Part shown: positions 5,660 through 13,073 of the stretch, piece by piece
How the letters are laid out: the number at the start of each line of letters is the position of its first letter
Numbering within the stretch: position 1 is the first letter of the stretch
Position numbers and translations under genes: made by a program
Assembly: GCA_025356765.1 (NCBI GenBank)
Contig: JANXRO010000263.1
Location: 1 to 17,342, forward strand
Reading direction: 5' to 3'
Source of the DNA: Hyphomicrobiales bacterium
GTDB taxonomy: Bacteria; Pseudomonadota; Alphaproteobacteria; Rhizobiales; Aestuariivirgaceae
Length of the DNA stretch: 17,342 nt
The notes under the pieces: model-generated
The model's database searches: none
What the model saw: only the letters and a program-made list of their open reading frames with translations
Told to the model about the DNA's origin: nothing

Positions 5660-6028
5660 TTATTTCTTTTTGCCAGCGATGGCTTTTGCAGGGCCCTTGC
5701 GGGTGCGTGCATTCGTGTGCGTGCGTTGGCCACGAACTGGTAACCCCTTACGGTGACGCAGCCCGCGATAGCAGCCCAAATCCGTCAAGCGCTTGATGTT
5801 CACAGCGATTTCGCGGCGAAGATCGCCCTCTACTGTATAATCACGATCAATGATTTCCCGAATTGCCAAGACTTCGGCATCCGAAAGTTCATTCACGCGC
5901 TTTGAAGCAGGAATCTTAACTTCAGCGCAAATGACCTTGGAATTAACCGGCCCAATGCCATTGATATAACGCAACGCGATTTCAACGCGTTTGCCAGTTG
6001 GAATATTTACGCCAGCGATACGAGCCAC
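5660..6028 (-). CDS. rpsM: 30S ribosomal protein S13
   Basis: S13 is in the head of the small subunit and forms bridges to the large subunit while contacting P-site tRNA through its basic tail. The 122-residue product starts ARIAGVNIPTGKRVEIALRY after an initiating GTG (6026-6028). It contains CYRGLRHRKGLPVRGQRTHT and ends in a lysine-rich tail. AGGAGA precedes the GTG at good spacing. It is the first gene of the alpha segment, separated from adk by 194 bases that hold candidate promoters. Confidence 0.98.
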   Translation of the reverse strand: MARIAGVNIPTGKRVEIALRYINGIGPVNSKVICAEVKIPASKRVNELSDAEVLAIREIIDRDYTVEGDLRREIAVNIKRLTDLGCYRGLRHRKGLPVRGQRTHTNARTRKGPAKAIAGKKK

Positions 6029-6050
6029 TGTTTATCTCCTAATTAATTCA

Positions 6051-6065
6051 TGGGCTTAAGGCCCA
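6051..6065 (-). promoter_or_regulatory. Short hairpin in the rpsM leader
   Basis: TGGGC (6051-6055) pairs with GCCCA (6061-6065) across five bases, about 22 bases before the rpsM GTG. If transcription starts from the candidate promoter at 6076-6104, this hairpin would lie at the very 5' end of the message, where it could slow decay. Confidence 0.35.
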
Positions 6066-6075
6066 CAATAAAATA

Positions 6076-6104
6076 TTTATACGTTTGTCATAGTGTGCCG
6101 TTAA
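6076..6104 (-). promoter_or_regulatory. Candidate promoter for rpsM-rpsK-rpoA-rplQ
   Basis: On the minus strand TTAACG (6099-6104) and TATAAA (6076-6081) are spaced by exactly 17 bases and sit about 50 bases upstream of the rpsM start. An inverted repeat TGTCAT-N12-ATGACA (6086-6109) overlaps the spacer and the -35 element and could be an operator. Promoter activity is inferred from sequence alone. Confidence 0.45.
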
Positions 6105-6175
6105 TGACACAAAGCTGCGCCCAGAGAAATCTCTCTCCCTAGGCCAGCCTATAGCTAAACGTCAGAATTGCGCCG

Positions 6176-6204
6176 TCCTTAGAGTGGAATCGCTTGCGCG
6201 TCAA
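6176..6204 (-). promoter_or_regulatory. Second candidate promoter between adk and rpsM
   Basis: On the minus strand TTGACG (6199-6204) matches a -35 element well, with TAAGGA (6176-6181) 17 bases further on as a weak -10. It lies 19 bases past the adk stop, so it could provide a second start for the alpha segment with a leader of about 140 bases. Confidence 0.35.
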
Positions 6205-6222
6205 CCCGAGAACTGAGTCTTT

Positions 6223-6879
6223 CTAAGCCTTTAGCCCTTTCAACACGTTCTCGATCGCCACTGTCACCAGCGCGATGTCGGCCATGCCGTCAACCACATG
6301 CAAATTGCCCTTTTTGTGATAGTAATCCACAAGAGGAGCCGTTTGTTTATTATACACTTGAAGCCGATCACGAACCGTCTTCTCATTATCATCGGGGCGA
6401 CGCGAAAACTCAAGTGAGCCACATGCGTCACACACACCAGCCGCAGTTGGCTTGGCAAATTCATCGTGGTAACCCTTGCCACACTTGGCGCAGGTAAATC
6501 GGCCGCTGATGCGCTTCACCAGCACCTCGTCGTCGACCTTCATTTCAATCACGGCATCAAGCTTTTGGCCCCTGCCCTCAAGCATTTTGTCCAATGCATC
6601 GGCTTGTGCTGGCGTGCGCGGAAAACCGTCAAAAACCACCCCGTTGGAAACATCTGGTTTGCCTAAGCGCTCTGCCACGATGCCCAAAATCACGTCATCA
6701 GAAACCAAATCGCCGCGATCCATAATCGCCTTGGCTTTCAAGCCCACATCACTTCCTGCAGAAATGGCAGCGCGCAACATATCACCCGTCGAAAGCTGCT
6801 TGTAACCATGCTTTTCTTCAAGGATTTTAGATTGCGTACCCTTTCCTGCACCAGGTGGGCCTAAAAGAATCAGATTCAC
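6223..6879 (-). CDS. adk: Adenylate kinase, zinc-binding LID type
   Basis: This cytoplasmic enzyme interconverts ATP plus AMP and two ADP. The 218-residue product has the P-loop GPPGAGKGTQ (7-16), the AMP-binding STGDMLRAAIS (30-40), GFPRTPAQADAL (85-96), and a long LID domain with four cysteines (C130-x2-C133, C150-x2-C153) that should bind a structural zinc. Many rhizobial enzymes have the short LID without cysteines, so this is the long form. The start is a GTG at 6877-6879 that overlaps the secY stop in GTGA, which points to translational coupling. GAGG lies about nine bases upstream. Confidence 0.97.
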   Translation of the reverse strand: MNLILLGPPGAGKGTQSKILEEKHGYKQLSTGDMLRAAISAGSDVGLKAKAIMDRGDLVSDDVILGIVAERLGKPDVSNGVVFDGFPRTPAQADALDKMLEGRGQKLDAVIEMKVDDEVLVKRISGRFTCAKCGKGYHDEFAKPTAAGVCDACGSLEFSRRPDDNEKTVRDRLQVYNKQTAPLVDYYHKKGNLHVVDGMADIALVTVAIENVLKGLKA

Positions 6880-8207
6880 TTCCGCTGGCCTCGCAACGTG
6901 CTCTTCTTCATCAGCTTTTCATATTGTTGCGACAGCAAATGTCCTTGGATTTGCGAAACCGTGTCGAGCGTAACGCTCACCACAATCATCAAGCTCGTGC
7001 CTCCAAAATAAAATGGAATGCCAGAGTAGCCCACCAACATTTCGGGGATCAAACAAATCGTCACAATATATGCAGCGCCAATCACCGTGATGCGGGTGAG
7101 AATGCGATCGATATAATCTGCGGTTTGTTCACCAGGGCGAATGCCCAAAATGAAACCACCAGACTTTTTCAAGTTATCGGCCGTCTCCTTGGGGTTGAAC
7201 ATGATGGACGTGTAGAAGAAACAGAAAAACACAATCAACATGGCATAGAAAAACAAGAACAACGGCTTGCCATGGCCCAACATGGCCGTAATTTGGTTCA
7301 ACCAATCAGGGCCTTTGCCAGCTGAGAAGTTTGCTACGGTCAGCGGCAAAAGCAATAATGATGAAGCGAAAATTGGCGGAATAACACCAGCTGTATTCAG
7401 CTTCAAAGGCAGATGCGAACTTTCAGCCTGTGAGATGCGCATGCCCACTTGTCGCTTGGGATATTGGATTAACAAGCGGCGCTGCGCCCGTTCAAAGAAC
7501 ACGATGAACGCGATAACGGCGAATGCCAGAACCAAAATTCCCAAAATCAGGAATGGCGACATTAAGCCTTTGCGGCCCAATTCAAGCAGTGCCGCAACGC
7601 CCGAGGGAAGATTGGCCACAATACCCGAGAAAATAATCAGCGATGTTCCGTTGCCGATGCCACGCGCGGTGATTTGTTCACCCAGCCACATCAAGAAAAC
7701 TGTGCCGCCAGTCAACGTTATAACTGTAGATGCGATGAAGAATGGCCCCGGATTGGTGACGATCCCACCCCGCCCAACAAGACCAATGGCAATGCCATAG
7801 GCTTGCAACGCAGCCAAAATCACTGTGCCATAACGCGTATATTGATTGATTTTCTTGCGGCCAGAATCACCCTCTTTCTTGAGGGCTTCAAGTTGAGGCG
7901 AAACCGTGCTCATCAACTGCATAATAATCGAGGCCGAAATATACGGCATAATATTCAAAGCAAAAATTGCCATGCGGCCCAAGGCACCGCCAGCAAGGCC
8001 GTTTACCCAACCTAAAATGCCAGATGAGTTTTGGTTGGCCAATTGCGCAATGGCCGCTTGATCAACGCCGGGAATGGGGATGTAAGAACCCAAGCGATAA
8101 ATGACCAGAGCGCCCAGTGTAAACCACAGGCGTCGCATCAAATCTTCAGATTTGGTCAGCGAACCGAAATTTATATTTGCCGCAAGTTGCTCAGCTGCTG
8201 ATGCCAT
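6876..8207 (-). CDS. secY: Preprotein translocase channel subunit SecY
   Basis: SecY forms the membrane channel for Sec-dependent export and membrane protein insertion, with SecE and SecG. The 443-residue protein shows about ten hydrophobic segments, YRLGSYIPIPGVD at the start, GGALGRMAIFALNIMPYISA (second segment), GIGNGTSLIIFSGIVANLPS, the cytosolic loop QRRLLIQYPKRQVG, LNTAGVIPPIFASSLLLLP (seventh segment) and FNPKETADNLKKSGGF (cytosolic loop for SecA and ribosome contact). The usual proline in the segment before GIRPGEQTA is a leucine here. The ATG at 8207 is chosen over an upstream TTG at 8213. It lies 62 bases past rplO. Confidence 0.98.
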   Translation of the reverse strand: MASAAEQLAANINFGSLTKSEDLMRRLWFTLGALVIYRLGSYIPIPGVDQAAIAQLANQNSSGILGWVNGLAGGALGRMAIFALNIMPYISASIIMQLMSTVSPQLEALKKEGDSGRKKINQYTRYGTVILAALQAYGIAIGLVGRGGIVTNPGPFFIASTVITLTGGTVFLMWLGEQITARGIGNGTSLIIFSGIVANLPSGVAALLELGRKGLMSPFLILGILVLAFAVIAFIVFFERAQRRLLIQYPKRQVGMRISQAESSHLPLKLNTAGVIPPIFASSLLLLPLTVANFSAGKGPDWLNQITAMLGHGKPLFLFFYAMLIVFFCFFYTSIMFNPKETADNLKKSGGFILGIRPGEQTADYIDRILTRITVIGAAYIVTICLIPEMLVGYSGIPFYFGGTSLMIVVSVTLDTVSQIQGHLLSQQYEKLMKKSTLRGQRK

Positions 8208-8269
8208 GTTCAATTTTTCCCAAGTTCCGTGTCCGGCTCATATGGGCACGAACACGGTTTCAATCAACC

Positions 8270-8755
8270 TCAAGCCGGAGTTTTAACTTCCGGAGCAGGA
8301 CGAGACATTGTTACGGTTCCGCCAGCTTTTTGAACAGCCGCAATTGCACCCTTTGAAGCGTAAAACACTTCAAATTTCAACGCAACCTTGATATCAGCGG
8401 TGCCAATAAGGCGAACGCCTTTTTCAAGCTTATTGATAACGCCAGCAGCGTAAAGGCTTTCGGCCGTTACAGGGCTTTTTGCATCAATTTTCTTGGCTTC
8501 GATTGCTGTTGCGATACGTGCCAAGTTCACTTCGTTGTATTCAACGATGTTTGGCTTGTTAAAGCCACGCTTAGGCAAACGACGATAGATAGGCATTTGA
8601 CCACCTTCAAAGCCAGCCTTTGCGCCGCCCTTACGAGCAGTTTGGCCTTTGCCGCCGCGACCAGCGGTTTTGCCCAAGCCGGAACCCAATCCACGACCAA
8701 CGCGTTTGCGAATTTTGCGGGCACCGGGATTATCGGCAATTTCATTCAGCTTCAT
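8270..8755 (-). CDS. rplO: 50S ribosomal protein L15
   Basis: L15 threads into the core of the large subunit and helps late assembly steps. The 161-residue product has the long basic N-terminal extension NPGARKIRKRVGRGLGSGLG, then GQMPIYRRLPKRGFNK, and a C-terminal globular part with GVRLIGTADIKVALKFEV. The tail after about residue 150 (SRPAPEVKTPA) is an ordinary alphaproteobacterial extra. AAGGAAT lies before the ATG at 8755. It follows rpmD by 12 bases and precedes secY, the conserved spc order. Confidence 0.97.
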   Translation of the reverse strand: MKLNEIADNPGARKIRKRVGRGLGSGLGKTAGRGGKGQTARKGGAKAGFEGGQMPIYRRLPKRGFNKPNIVEYNEVNLARIATAIEAKKIDAKSPVTAESLYAAGVINKLEKGVRLIGTADIKVALKFEVFYASKGAIAAVQKAGGTVTMSRPAPEVKTPA

Positions 8756-8767
8756 AATTCGTATTCC

Positions 8768-8971
8768 TTATCCGACCACGCGCACCAAATGCGCAACCTT
8801 AGCGATCATTCCGCGAACCGACGGCGTATCAATCAAAGTCGATTGCTTGCGAATGCGGTTCAAACCCAAACCAACCAACGTTGCACGCTGATCAGCAGGT
8901 TTACGCTGCGGGCTGGCATATTGCTCAACCGTTACAGTTTTTGCCGCTGGGGCTTTTGCTGCTTTTGCCAT
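8768..8971 (-). CDS. rpmD: 50S ribosomal protein L30
   Basis: L30 is a small surface protein of the large subunit. The product has 67 residues with the L30 core RKPADQRATLVGLGLNRIRK and DTPSVRGMIAKVAHLVRVV. A 15-residue lysine/alanine-rich lead (MAKAAKAPAAK) precedes it, slightly longer than the roughly 60-residue norm. Three in-frame starts are possible (TTG 8980, ATG 8977, ATG 8971). AAGGA (8981-8985) is 9 bases from the last of these, which is therefore preferred. The AAGGA overlaps the rpsE stop codon. Confidence 0.95.
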   Translation of the reverse strand: MAKAAKAPAAKTVTVEQYASPQRKPADQRATLVGLGLNRIRKQSTLIDTPSVRGMIAKVAHLVRVVG

Positions 8972-8983
8972 GATCATCAATCC

Positions 8984-9547
8984 TTAGTCTGCAACTACTT
9001 CAGTGCCGCGGCCGCGCAAAACTTCGCTAACCTTTTTACCACGGCGCGAAGCCACAGAGCGAGGTGAGGTTTGCTTTTTCAAAGCATCAAACGTGGCGCG
9101 AACCATGTTGTATGGATTTGAAGAGCCAGTTGACTTTGCAACAACGTCGGCCATGCCAACAGATTCAAACACAGCACGCATTGGGCCACCGGCGATAACG
9201 CCCGTACCTGCAGGAGCTGTACGCAGAATTACTTTGCCTGCACCCCAACGACCATTGACGTCGTGATGCAAAGTGCGGCCTTCCTTCAAAGGAACGCGAA
9301 CTAAGCCACGCTTGGCGCTTTCTGTTGCCTTGCGCACTGCTTCAGGCACTTCGCGTGCTTTGCCGTGGCCAAAACCAACACGACCCTTTTGGTCGCCAAT
9401 TACTACAAGTGCCGCAAAACCGAAGCGCTTACCGCCCTTAACAACTTTTGCAACGCGGTTGATGTGAACCAACTTGTCGATGAATTCGCTATCGCGTTCT
9501 TCACCCTTGTCTTTACGTTCACCGCGCTCGGAGCGTTCTTTAGCCAT
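8984..9547 (-). CDS. rpsE: 30S ribosomal protein S5
   Basis: S5 lies at the mRNA entry side of the small subunit and influences decoding accuracy. The 187-residue product begins MAKERSERGERKDKGEERDS, a charged lead, followed by the S5 core EFIDKLVHINRVAKVVKGG, GFGHGKAREVPEAVRKAT and GSSNPYNMVRATFDALKK. Homologues begin at MA(K/Q)ER, so the ATG at 9547 is chosen over a TTG at 9559. The AAGGA motif is 15 bases from that ATG, rather far, and the TTG would sit close to it, so a small doubt remains. Confidence 0.95.
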   Translation of the reverse strand: MAKERSERGERKDKGEERDSEFIDKLVHINRVAKVVKGGKRFGFAALVVIGDQKGRVGFGHGKAREVPEAVRKATESAKRGLVRVPLKEGRTLHHDVNGRWGAGKVILRTAPAGTGVIAGGPMRAVFESVGMADVVAKSTGSSNPYNMVRATFDALKKQTSPRSVASRRGKKVSEVLRGRGTEVVAD

Positions 9548-9571
9548 GCTAATGCCCAATCGTCCTTAAAA

Positions 9572-9934
9572 TTAAAACTTCAAACCAGCTTCACGAGCAG
9601 CGTCGGCCAAAGCCTTCACACGACCATGATAAATATAGCCACCGCGATCAAACACCACTTCAGCAACGCCCGCTTTTACAGCGCGTTCGGCAACCAATTT
9701 GCCAATCGCAGTAGCAGCAGCTTTGTCAGCACCGGTTTTCTTGGCTGTGATAAAGCCTTCTTCCAATGTTGAAGCCGAAGCGACGGTAACACCCTTGGTG
9801 TCATCGATCACTTGTGCATAAATATTCTTCGATGAACGGAATATCGAAAGACGCGGACGTCCGTTCTCGCGGCGCGCTAGGGTTTTGCGAACCCGAGCTT
9901 TGCGAAGCGCCATAGCATTTTGATTGTTTGCCAT
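9572..9934 (-). CDS. rplR: 50S ribosomal protein L18
   Basis: L18 binds 5S rRNA and helps place it in the central protuberance, together with L5 and L25. The product has 120 residues, the normal length. It shows a basic N-terminus (KARVRKTLARRENGRPRLSI), FRSSKNIYAQVIDD and the closing VVFDRGGYIYHGRVKALADA with AREAGLKF, all standard. The start is the ATG at 9934, six bases after the rplF stop; purine-rich AAGAAGAAG within the end of rplF may serve as the ribosome binding site. Confidence 0.97.
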   Translation of the reverse strand: MANNQNAMALRKARVRKTLARRENGRPRLSIFRSSKNIYAQVIDDTKGVTVASASTLEEGFITAKKTGADKAAATAIGKLVAERAVKAGVAEVVFDRGGYIYHGRVKALADAAREAGLKF

Positions 9935-9940
9935 TGTGCG

Positions 9941-10474
9941 TTACTTCTTCTTACCTTCCTTGCGGAAGATCTTTTCATTTGCATATTTCACGCCTTTGCC
10001 CTTATAAGGCTCTGGCCCACGATATTCCCGAATTTCAGCTGCCACTTGACCAACGCGCTGCTTATCAATGCCGCTAACGATGATTTCAGTTGGCTTTGTT
10101 ACCTTGATTTCGATGCCTGCTGGAACTTCATAGTTCACATCATGGCTATAACCAAGGTTTAGCTGCAACACTTTGCCGTTCAAAGCAGCGCGATAGCCAA
10201 CGCCGTTGATTTCAAGTGTCTTAGAAAAACCATCCGTCACACCTTTGACCATGTTGGCCACCAATGTGCGTGACATGCCCCAAGAAGAACGCGCCAACTT
10301 CGTTTGATCCTTCGGGTCAACCTTCACGGCGCCCTCTTCCATCTTAACAAGCACTTGCTCGTTCAGAATGGTTTTCAGTTCACCCTTAGGACCTTTAACA
10401 GAAACCTGCTGGCCATGAATGCTCGCTGTAACACCAGCGGGAACGGGAACCGATTTTTTGCCAATACGTGACAT
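9941..10474 (-). CDS. rplF: 50S ribosomal protein L6
   Basis: L6 lies near the GTPase-associated centre and the sarcin-ricin loop and is built from two related domains. The 177-residue product opens MSRIGKKSVPVPAGVTASIH, contains VGYRAALNGKVLQLNLGYSH at the start of the second domain, and ends with the family segment EPYKGKGVKYANEKIFRKEG. GAGG six bases before the ATG sets the start. Eight bases separate it from rpsH upstream. Confidence 0.98.
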   Translation of the reverse strand: MSRIGKKSVPVPAGVTASIHGQQVSVKGPKGELKTILNEQVLVKMEEGAVKVDPKDQTKLARSSWGMSRTLVANMVKGVTDGFSKTLEINGVGYRAALNGKVLQLNLGYSHDVNYEVPAGIEIKVTKPTEIIVSGIDKQRVGQVAAEIREYRGPEPYKGKGVKYANEKIFRKEGKKK

Positions 10475-10482
10475 GCTCTACC

Positions 10483-10875
10483 TCAGAATACTGTGCATAG
10501 CACTTCGCCGCCAACGTTCTGGGCGCGAGCATCAGCGTCTGACATAACGCCCTTCGGCGTTGACAAAATCGAGATGCCCAGGCCGTTGAACACGGAAGGC
10601 AGAGTGTCAACCGACGCATAAACGCGGCGGCCGGGTTTAGACACACGGTGGATCTCTTTGATCACAGGTGCGCCGTCGAAATATTTCAATTCTACTTCGA
10701 GTTCAGATTTGCCATCCTTCTCGATTGTAGCAAAGCCACGGATGTAGCCTTCTTTGTGCAAAACTTCGAGCACGCGCTCACGCAGTTTTGATGGTGGTAT
10801 GGATACCTTGCTCTTCGTGCGCATTTGCGCATTGCGGATACGGGCAAGCATATCACTGATTGGATCATTGACCAT
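10483..10875 (-). CDS. rpsH: 30S ribosomal protein S8
   Basis: S8 binds the central domain of 16S rRNA early in assembly; in Escherichia coli it also represses the spc operon by binding the rplE leader, but whether that holds here is not visible. The product has 130 residues, the standard length. It starts NDPISDMLARIRNAQMRTKS, contains KPGRRVYASVDTLPSVFNGL, and ends with SDADARAQNVGGEVLCTVF. GGAGGG is placed well before the ATG at 10875. Confidence 0.98.
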   Translation of the reverse strand: MVNDPISDMLARIRNAQMRTKSKVSIPPSKLRERVLEVLHKEGYIRGFATIEKDGKSELEVELKYFDGAPVIKEIHRVSKPGRRVYASVDTLPSVFNGLGISILSTPKGVMSDADARAQNVGGEVLCTVF

Positions 10876-10887
10876 TATAGCCCTCCC

Positions 10888-11193
10888 TTACCAGCTTGAC
10901 TTAACCACACCGGGGATCAAACCCTGGTTGGCCATGTCGCGCAGTGCAATACGCGAAAGCTTGAATTTACGATACACTGAACGCGCACGACCAGAAAGTT
11001 CGCAACGATTGCGAATGCGTACCTTTGCCGAGTTGCGTGGAACTTCTGCCAATTTCAGAGCAGCTGCGAAACGCTCTTCCATAGGCGTGTCTTTCTTCAT
11101 CACAACCGCCTTCAGGCGCTTGCGCTTGGCGTCAAAACGCTTTGCAAGCGCGCGACGTTTATCGTTCCGATTAATGGAGCTGGTTTTTGCCAT
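10888..11193 (-). CDS. rpsN: 30S ribosomal protein S14, zinc-independent form
   Basis: S14 lies in the head of the small subunit and is needed for late assembly. The product has 101 residues, the long form, and lacks the CxxC pairs that the short zinc-binding form carries; the only cysteine is in RNRCELSGRARSVYRKFKLS. The ending MANQGLIPGVVKSSW is the family signature. GAGG precedes the ATG at 11193. It lies 31 bases after rplE. Confidence 0.98.
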   Translation of the reverse strand: MAKTSSINRNDKRRALAKRFDAKRKRLKAVVMKKDTPMEERFAAALKLAEVPRNSAKVRIRNRCELSGRARSVYRKFKLSRIALRDMANQGLIPGVVKSSW

Positions 11194-11224
11194 GGAACGT
11201 CCTCAAATCCTTGCCAATATCATC

Positions 11225-11902
11225 TTAAGCCGCCTGCTTCTTTGCTGCCGTGCTCTTCCGGAATGGGAAGTTGAATGCTTCGAGCAAAGCGCGGGCCTCA
11301 TCATCAGTCTTGGCAGTTGTGCAGACCACAACATCAAGACCCCAAATACGATCAATCTTATCGTAGTCAATTTCTGGGAAAATCAAATGTTCTTTGATGC
11401 CCATGGCATAGTTGCCATTGCCGTCAAATGAACGTTCGGTCAATCCACGAAAGTCGCGTACACGTGGCAGAGCAATGGTGATCAAACGATCCAAGAACTC
11501 ATACATGCGAGTTTTGCGCAAAGTTACTTTTGCACCAATGGCCAAGTTTTCACGAATTTTAAATTGGGCAATAGCCTTTTTCGTTTTCGTAATAACAACC
11601 TTTTGGCCGGCAATCTTTTCCAATTCGCCAGCAGCAACAGCAACCAGCTTTGAATCTTGCGTTGCTTCGCCAACACCCATGTTCAAAACAATCTTGGTGA
11701 TGCGAGGAACTTGCATAACGTTTTGATAGCCGAATTGCTTGATCATCTTGTCACGGATAACCTTGTCATATTCAACTTGAAGGCGCGCAATATAGCCCTT
11801 CTCCAAACCGGCGTTTGCATCTGCCACGGGGCCAGCTACACTCTCGCCTTTCTTGGCAGCTTTAGCCTTTACAGGCTTTGCCTTCTTCTCTTCATCAGCC
11901 AT
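11225..11902 (-). CDS. rplE: 50S ribosomal protein L5 with N-terminal extension
   Basis: L5 binds 5S rRNA and contacts P-site tRNA and the small subunit. The core begins near residue 38 (YIARLQVEYDKVIRDKMIKQ) and shows QVPRITKIVLNMGVGEATQD, AIAQFKIRENLAIGAKVTLR and FRGLTERSFDGNGNYAMGI. The total is 225 residues against about 180-185 usually. The surplus is mainly a lysine/alanine-rich lead (MADEEKKAKPVKAKAAKKGE). The ATG at 11902 is set by GGAGAG nine bases upstream; the open frame continues up to 11953 but only because it overlaps rplX. The start overlaps the rplX stop by 8 bases, suggesting coupled translation. Confidence 0.95.
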   Translation of the reverse strand: MADEEKKAKPVKAKAAKKGESVAGPVADANAGLEKGYIARLQVEYDKVIRDKMIKQFGYQNVMQVPRITKIVLNMGVGEATQDSKLVAVAAGELEKIAGQKVVITKTKKAIAQFKIRENLAIGAKVTLRKTRMYEFLDRLITIALPRVRDFRGLTERSFDGNGNYAMGIKEHLIFPEIDYDKIDRIWGLDVVVCTTAKTDDEARALLEAFNFPFRKSTAAKKQAA

Positions 11903-12218
11903 TGATCGTCTCTCCACTGCGCTTGGCAACGCGGACCTTTTTGCCGCCGTCAAGCGTCTTGTAACCTACGCGAGTTGCCTTGCCATCTTTAGGATCAAGC
12001 AGAGCAATATTTGAAATATGAATTGGCATCGTCTTGTTGATAATGCCGCCTTCGTTGGCACCTTGTGCCTTGGTATGGCGCTTGGCGATATTCACGCCTG
12101 AAACCACAGCGCGGTTTTCAGATGTGATAATTTCCAAAACATCGCCTTGCTTGCCTTTATCTTTGCCAGCAATAACGACAACCTTGTCGCCTTTTTTAAC
12201 TTTAAACTTAACCGGCAT
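11895..12218 (-). CDS. rplX: 50S ribosomal protein L24
   Basis: L24 is an early assembly protein near the tunnel exit on the large subunit. The product has 107 residues with the KOW motif in FKVKKGDKVVVIAGKDKGKQ near the N-terminus, then SGVNIAKRHTKAQGANEGGI and the closing RVAKRSGETING. The ATG at 12216-12218 shares one base with the rplN stop, and GGAGG (12226-12230) lies seven bases upstream inside the end of rplN. An in-frame GTG at 12221 is directly before it but less well placed. It overlaps rplE by 8 bases. Confidence 0.97.
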   Translation of the reverse strand: MPVKFKVKKGDKVVVIAGKDKGKQGDVLEIITSENRAVVSGVNIAKRHTKAQGANEGGIINKTMPIHISNIALLDPKDGKATRVGYKTLDGGKKVRVAKRSGETING

Positions 12219-12586
12219 CACAGCACCTCCGGTGCAAGGGAAATAATCTTCATTTGGTTCTTGCCGCGAAGTTCACGTGGCACTGGTCCAAAAATACGGG
12301 TGCCGACTGGCTCGCCTTGGGCGTTGATCAGCACAGCAGCGTTTTTGTCAAAGCGAATGGCCGAGCCATCTGCACGACGAATGTCTTTCGCAACGCGCAC
12401 AACGATGGCTTTCATCACGGCACCTTTTTTCACGCGACCGCGTGGAATGGCTTCCTTGACCGATACAACGATCACATCGCCAATCGTAGCATAACGGCGC
12501 TTAGAGCCGCCGAGCACCTTGATGCATTGAACACGACGTGCGCCAGAATTGTCGGCCACTTCGAGATTTGTTTCTTGTTGGATCAT
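12218..12586 (-). CDS. rplN: 50S ribosomal protein L14
   Basis: L14 lies at the subunit interface, forms an intersubunit bridge and is the docking site of silencing factor RsfS. The product has 122 residues, the universal length. It begins MIQQETNLEVADNSGARRVQ, shows IGDVIVVSVKEAIPRGRVKK, and ends FGPVPRELRGKNQMKIISLA with PEVL. Its last codons contain the ribosome binding site of rplX. It lies 13 bases after rpsQ. Confidence 0.98.
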   Translation of the reverse strand: MIQQETNLEVADNSGARRVQCIKVLGGSKRRYATIGDVIVVSVKEAIPRGRVKKGAVMKAIVVRVAKDIRRADGSAIRFDKNAAVLINAQGEPVGTRIFGPVPRELRGKNQMKIISLAPEVL

Positions 12587-12599
12587 GGTTTAACCGCCC

Positions 12600-12848
12600 T
12601 TATGCTTTCGACGCGTCAACTTTGCTGAGGAACGACCAGCGCTTCAGCTTCGACAACGGACGGGTTTCTTCAATACGCACAACTTCGCCAATCTTGGCTT
12701 CGTTCTTTTCATCATGCGCATGATATTTTTTAGAAAGACGAACAGTCTTTTTGAATACAGGGTGCAAAAGGCGACGTTCAACCTTAACGACAATCGTTTT
12801 GTCGTTCTTGTCTGAAACTACTACACCTTGCAATACGCGTTTCGGCAT
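12600..12848 (-). CDS. rpsQ: 30S ribosomal protein S17
   Basis: S17 is a small OB-fold protein that binds the 5' domain of 16S rRNA early in assembly. The product has 82 residues with LQGVVVSDKNDKTIVVKVER, HPVFKKTVRLSKKYHAHDEK and IGEVVRIEETRPLSKLKRWS, all typical. TAGGAG overlapping the rpmC stop gives the ribosome binding site before the ATG at 12848. Confidence 0.97.
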   Translation of the reverse strand: MPKRVLQGVVVSDKNDKTIVVKVERRLLHPVFKKTVRLSKKYHAHDEKNEAKIGEVVRIEETRPLSKLKRWSFLSKVDASKA

Positions 12849-12859
12849 TCTCTCAACTC

Positions 12860-13060
12860 CTACTTCGCTGCAGACTTAACAGAAGCCGTATGCGCCGTTT
12901 TCAAACGGGCAATGTCACGGCGAATCTGGCGGATGCGCGAGCTGTTTTCCAATTGGCCTGAAGCGCGTTGAAAACGCAGGTTCAACTGCTCTTTCTTCAA
13001 CCTCAGAATTTCATCTTTTACCTGGTCTTTCGACAGGGCGCGAACTTCGGTCATGTTCAT
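12860..13060 (-). CDS. rpmC: 50S ribosomal protein L29
   Basis: L29 lies at the peptide exit site beside L23, near where signal recognition particle and trigger factor dock. The product has 66 residues, a two-helix hairpin, with LRALS-type start (TEVRALSKDQVKDEILRLKK) and the family segment LNLRFQRASGQLENSSRIRQ. GGGGAG following the rplP stop sets the ATG at 13060; a second ATG two codons in is possible. Confidence 0.96.
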   Translation of the reverse strand: MNMTEVRALSKDQVKDEILRLKKEQLNLRFQRASGQLENSSRIRQIRRDIARLKTAHTASVKSAAK

Positions 13061-13073
13061 AATTCAGCTCCCC

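Noticed and set aside
6855..7800. Plus-strand open frames of 156 and 177 codons opposite secY
   Set aside because: They are antisense to a complete secY and have no motifs or ribosome binding sites.
8208..8269. CCGTGT/ACACGG inverted repeat in the rplO-secY gap
   Set aside because: A six-base stem with a loop of about 19 bases is weak; no U tract and no promoter-like sequence, so I give it no function.
10754..11431. 225-codon open frame on the plus strand opposite rpsH, rpsN and rplE
   Set aside because: It mirrors three certain ribosomal genes; the open frame is a side effect of their codon use.
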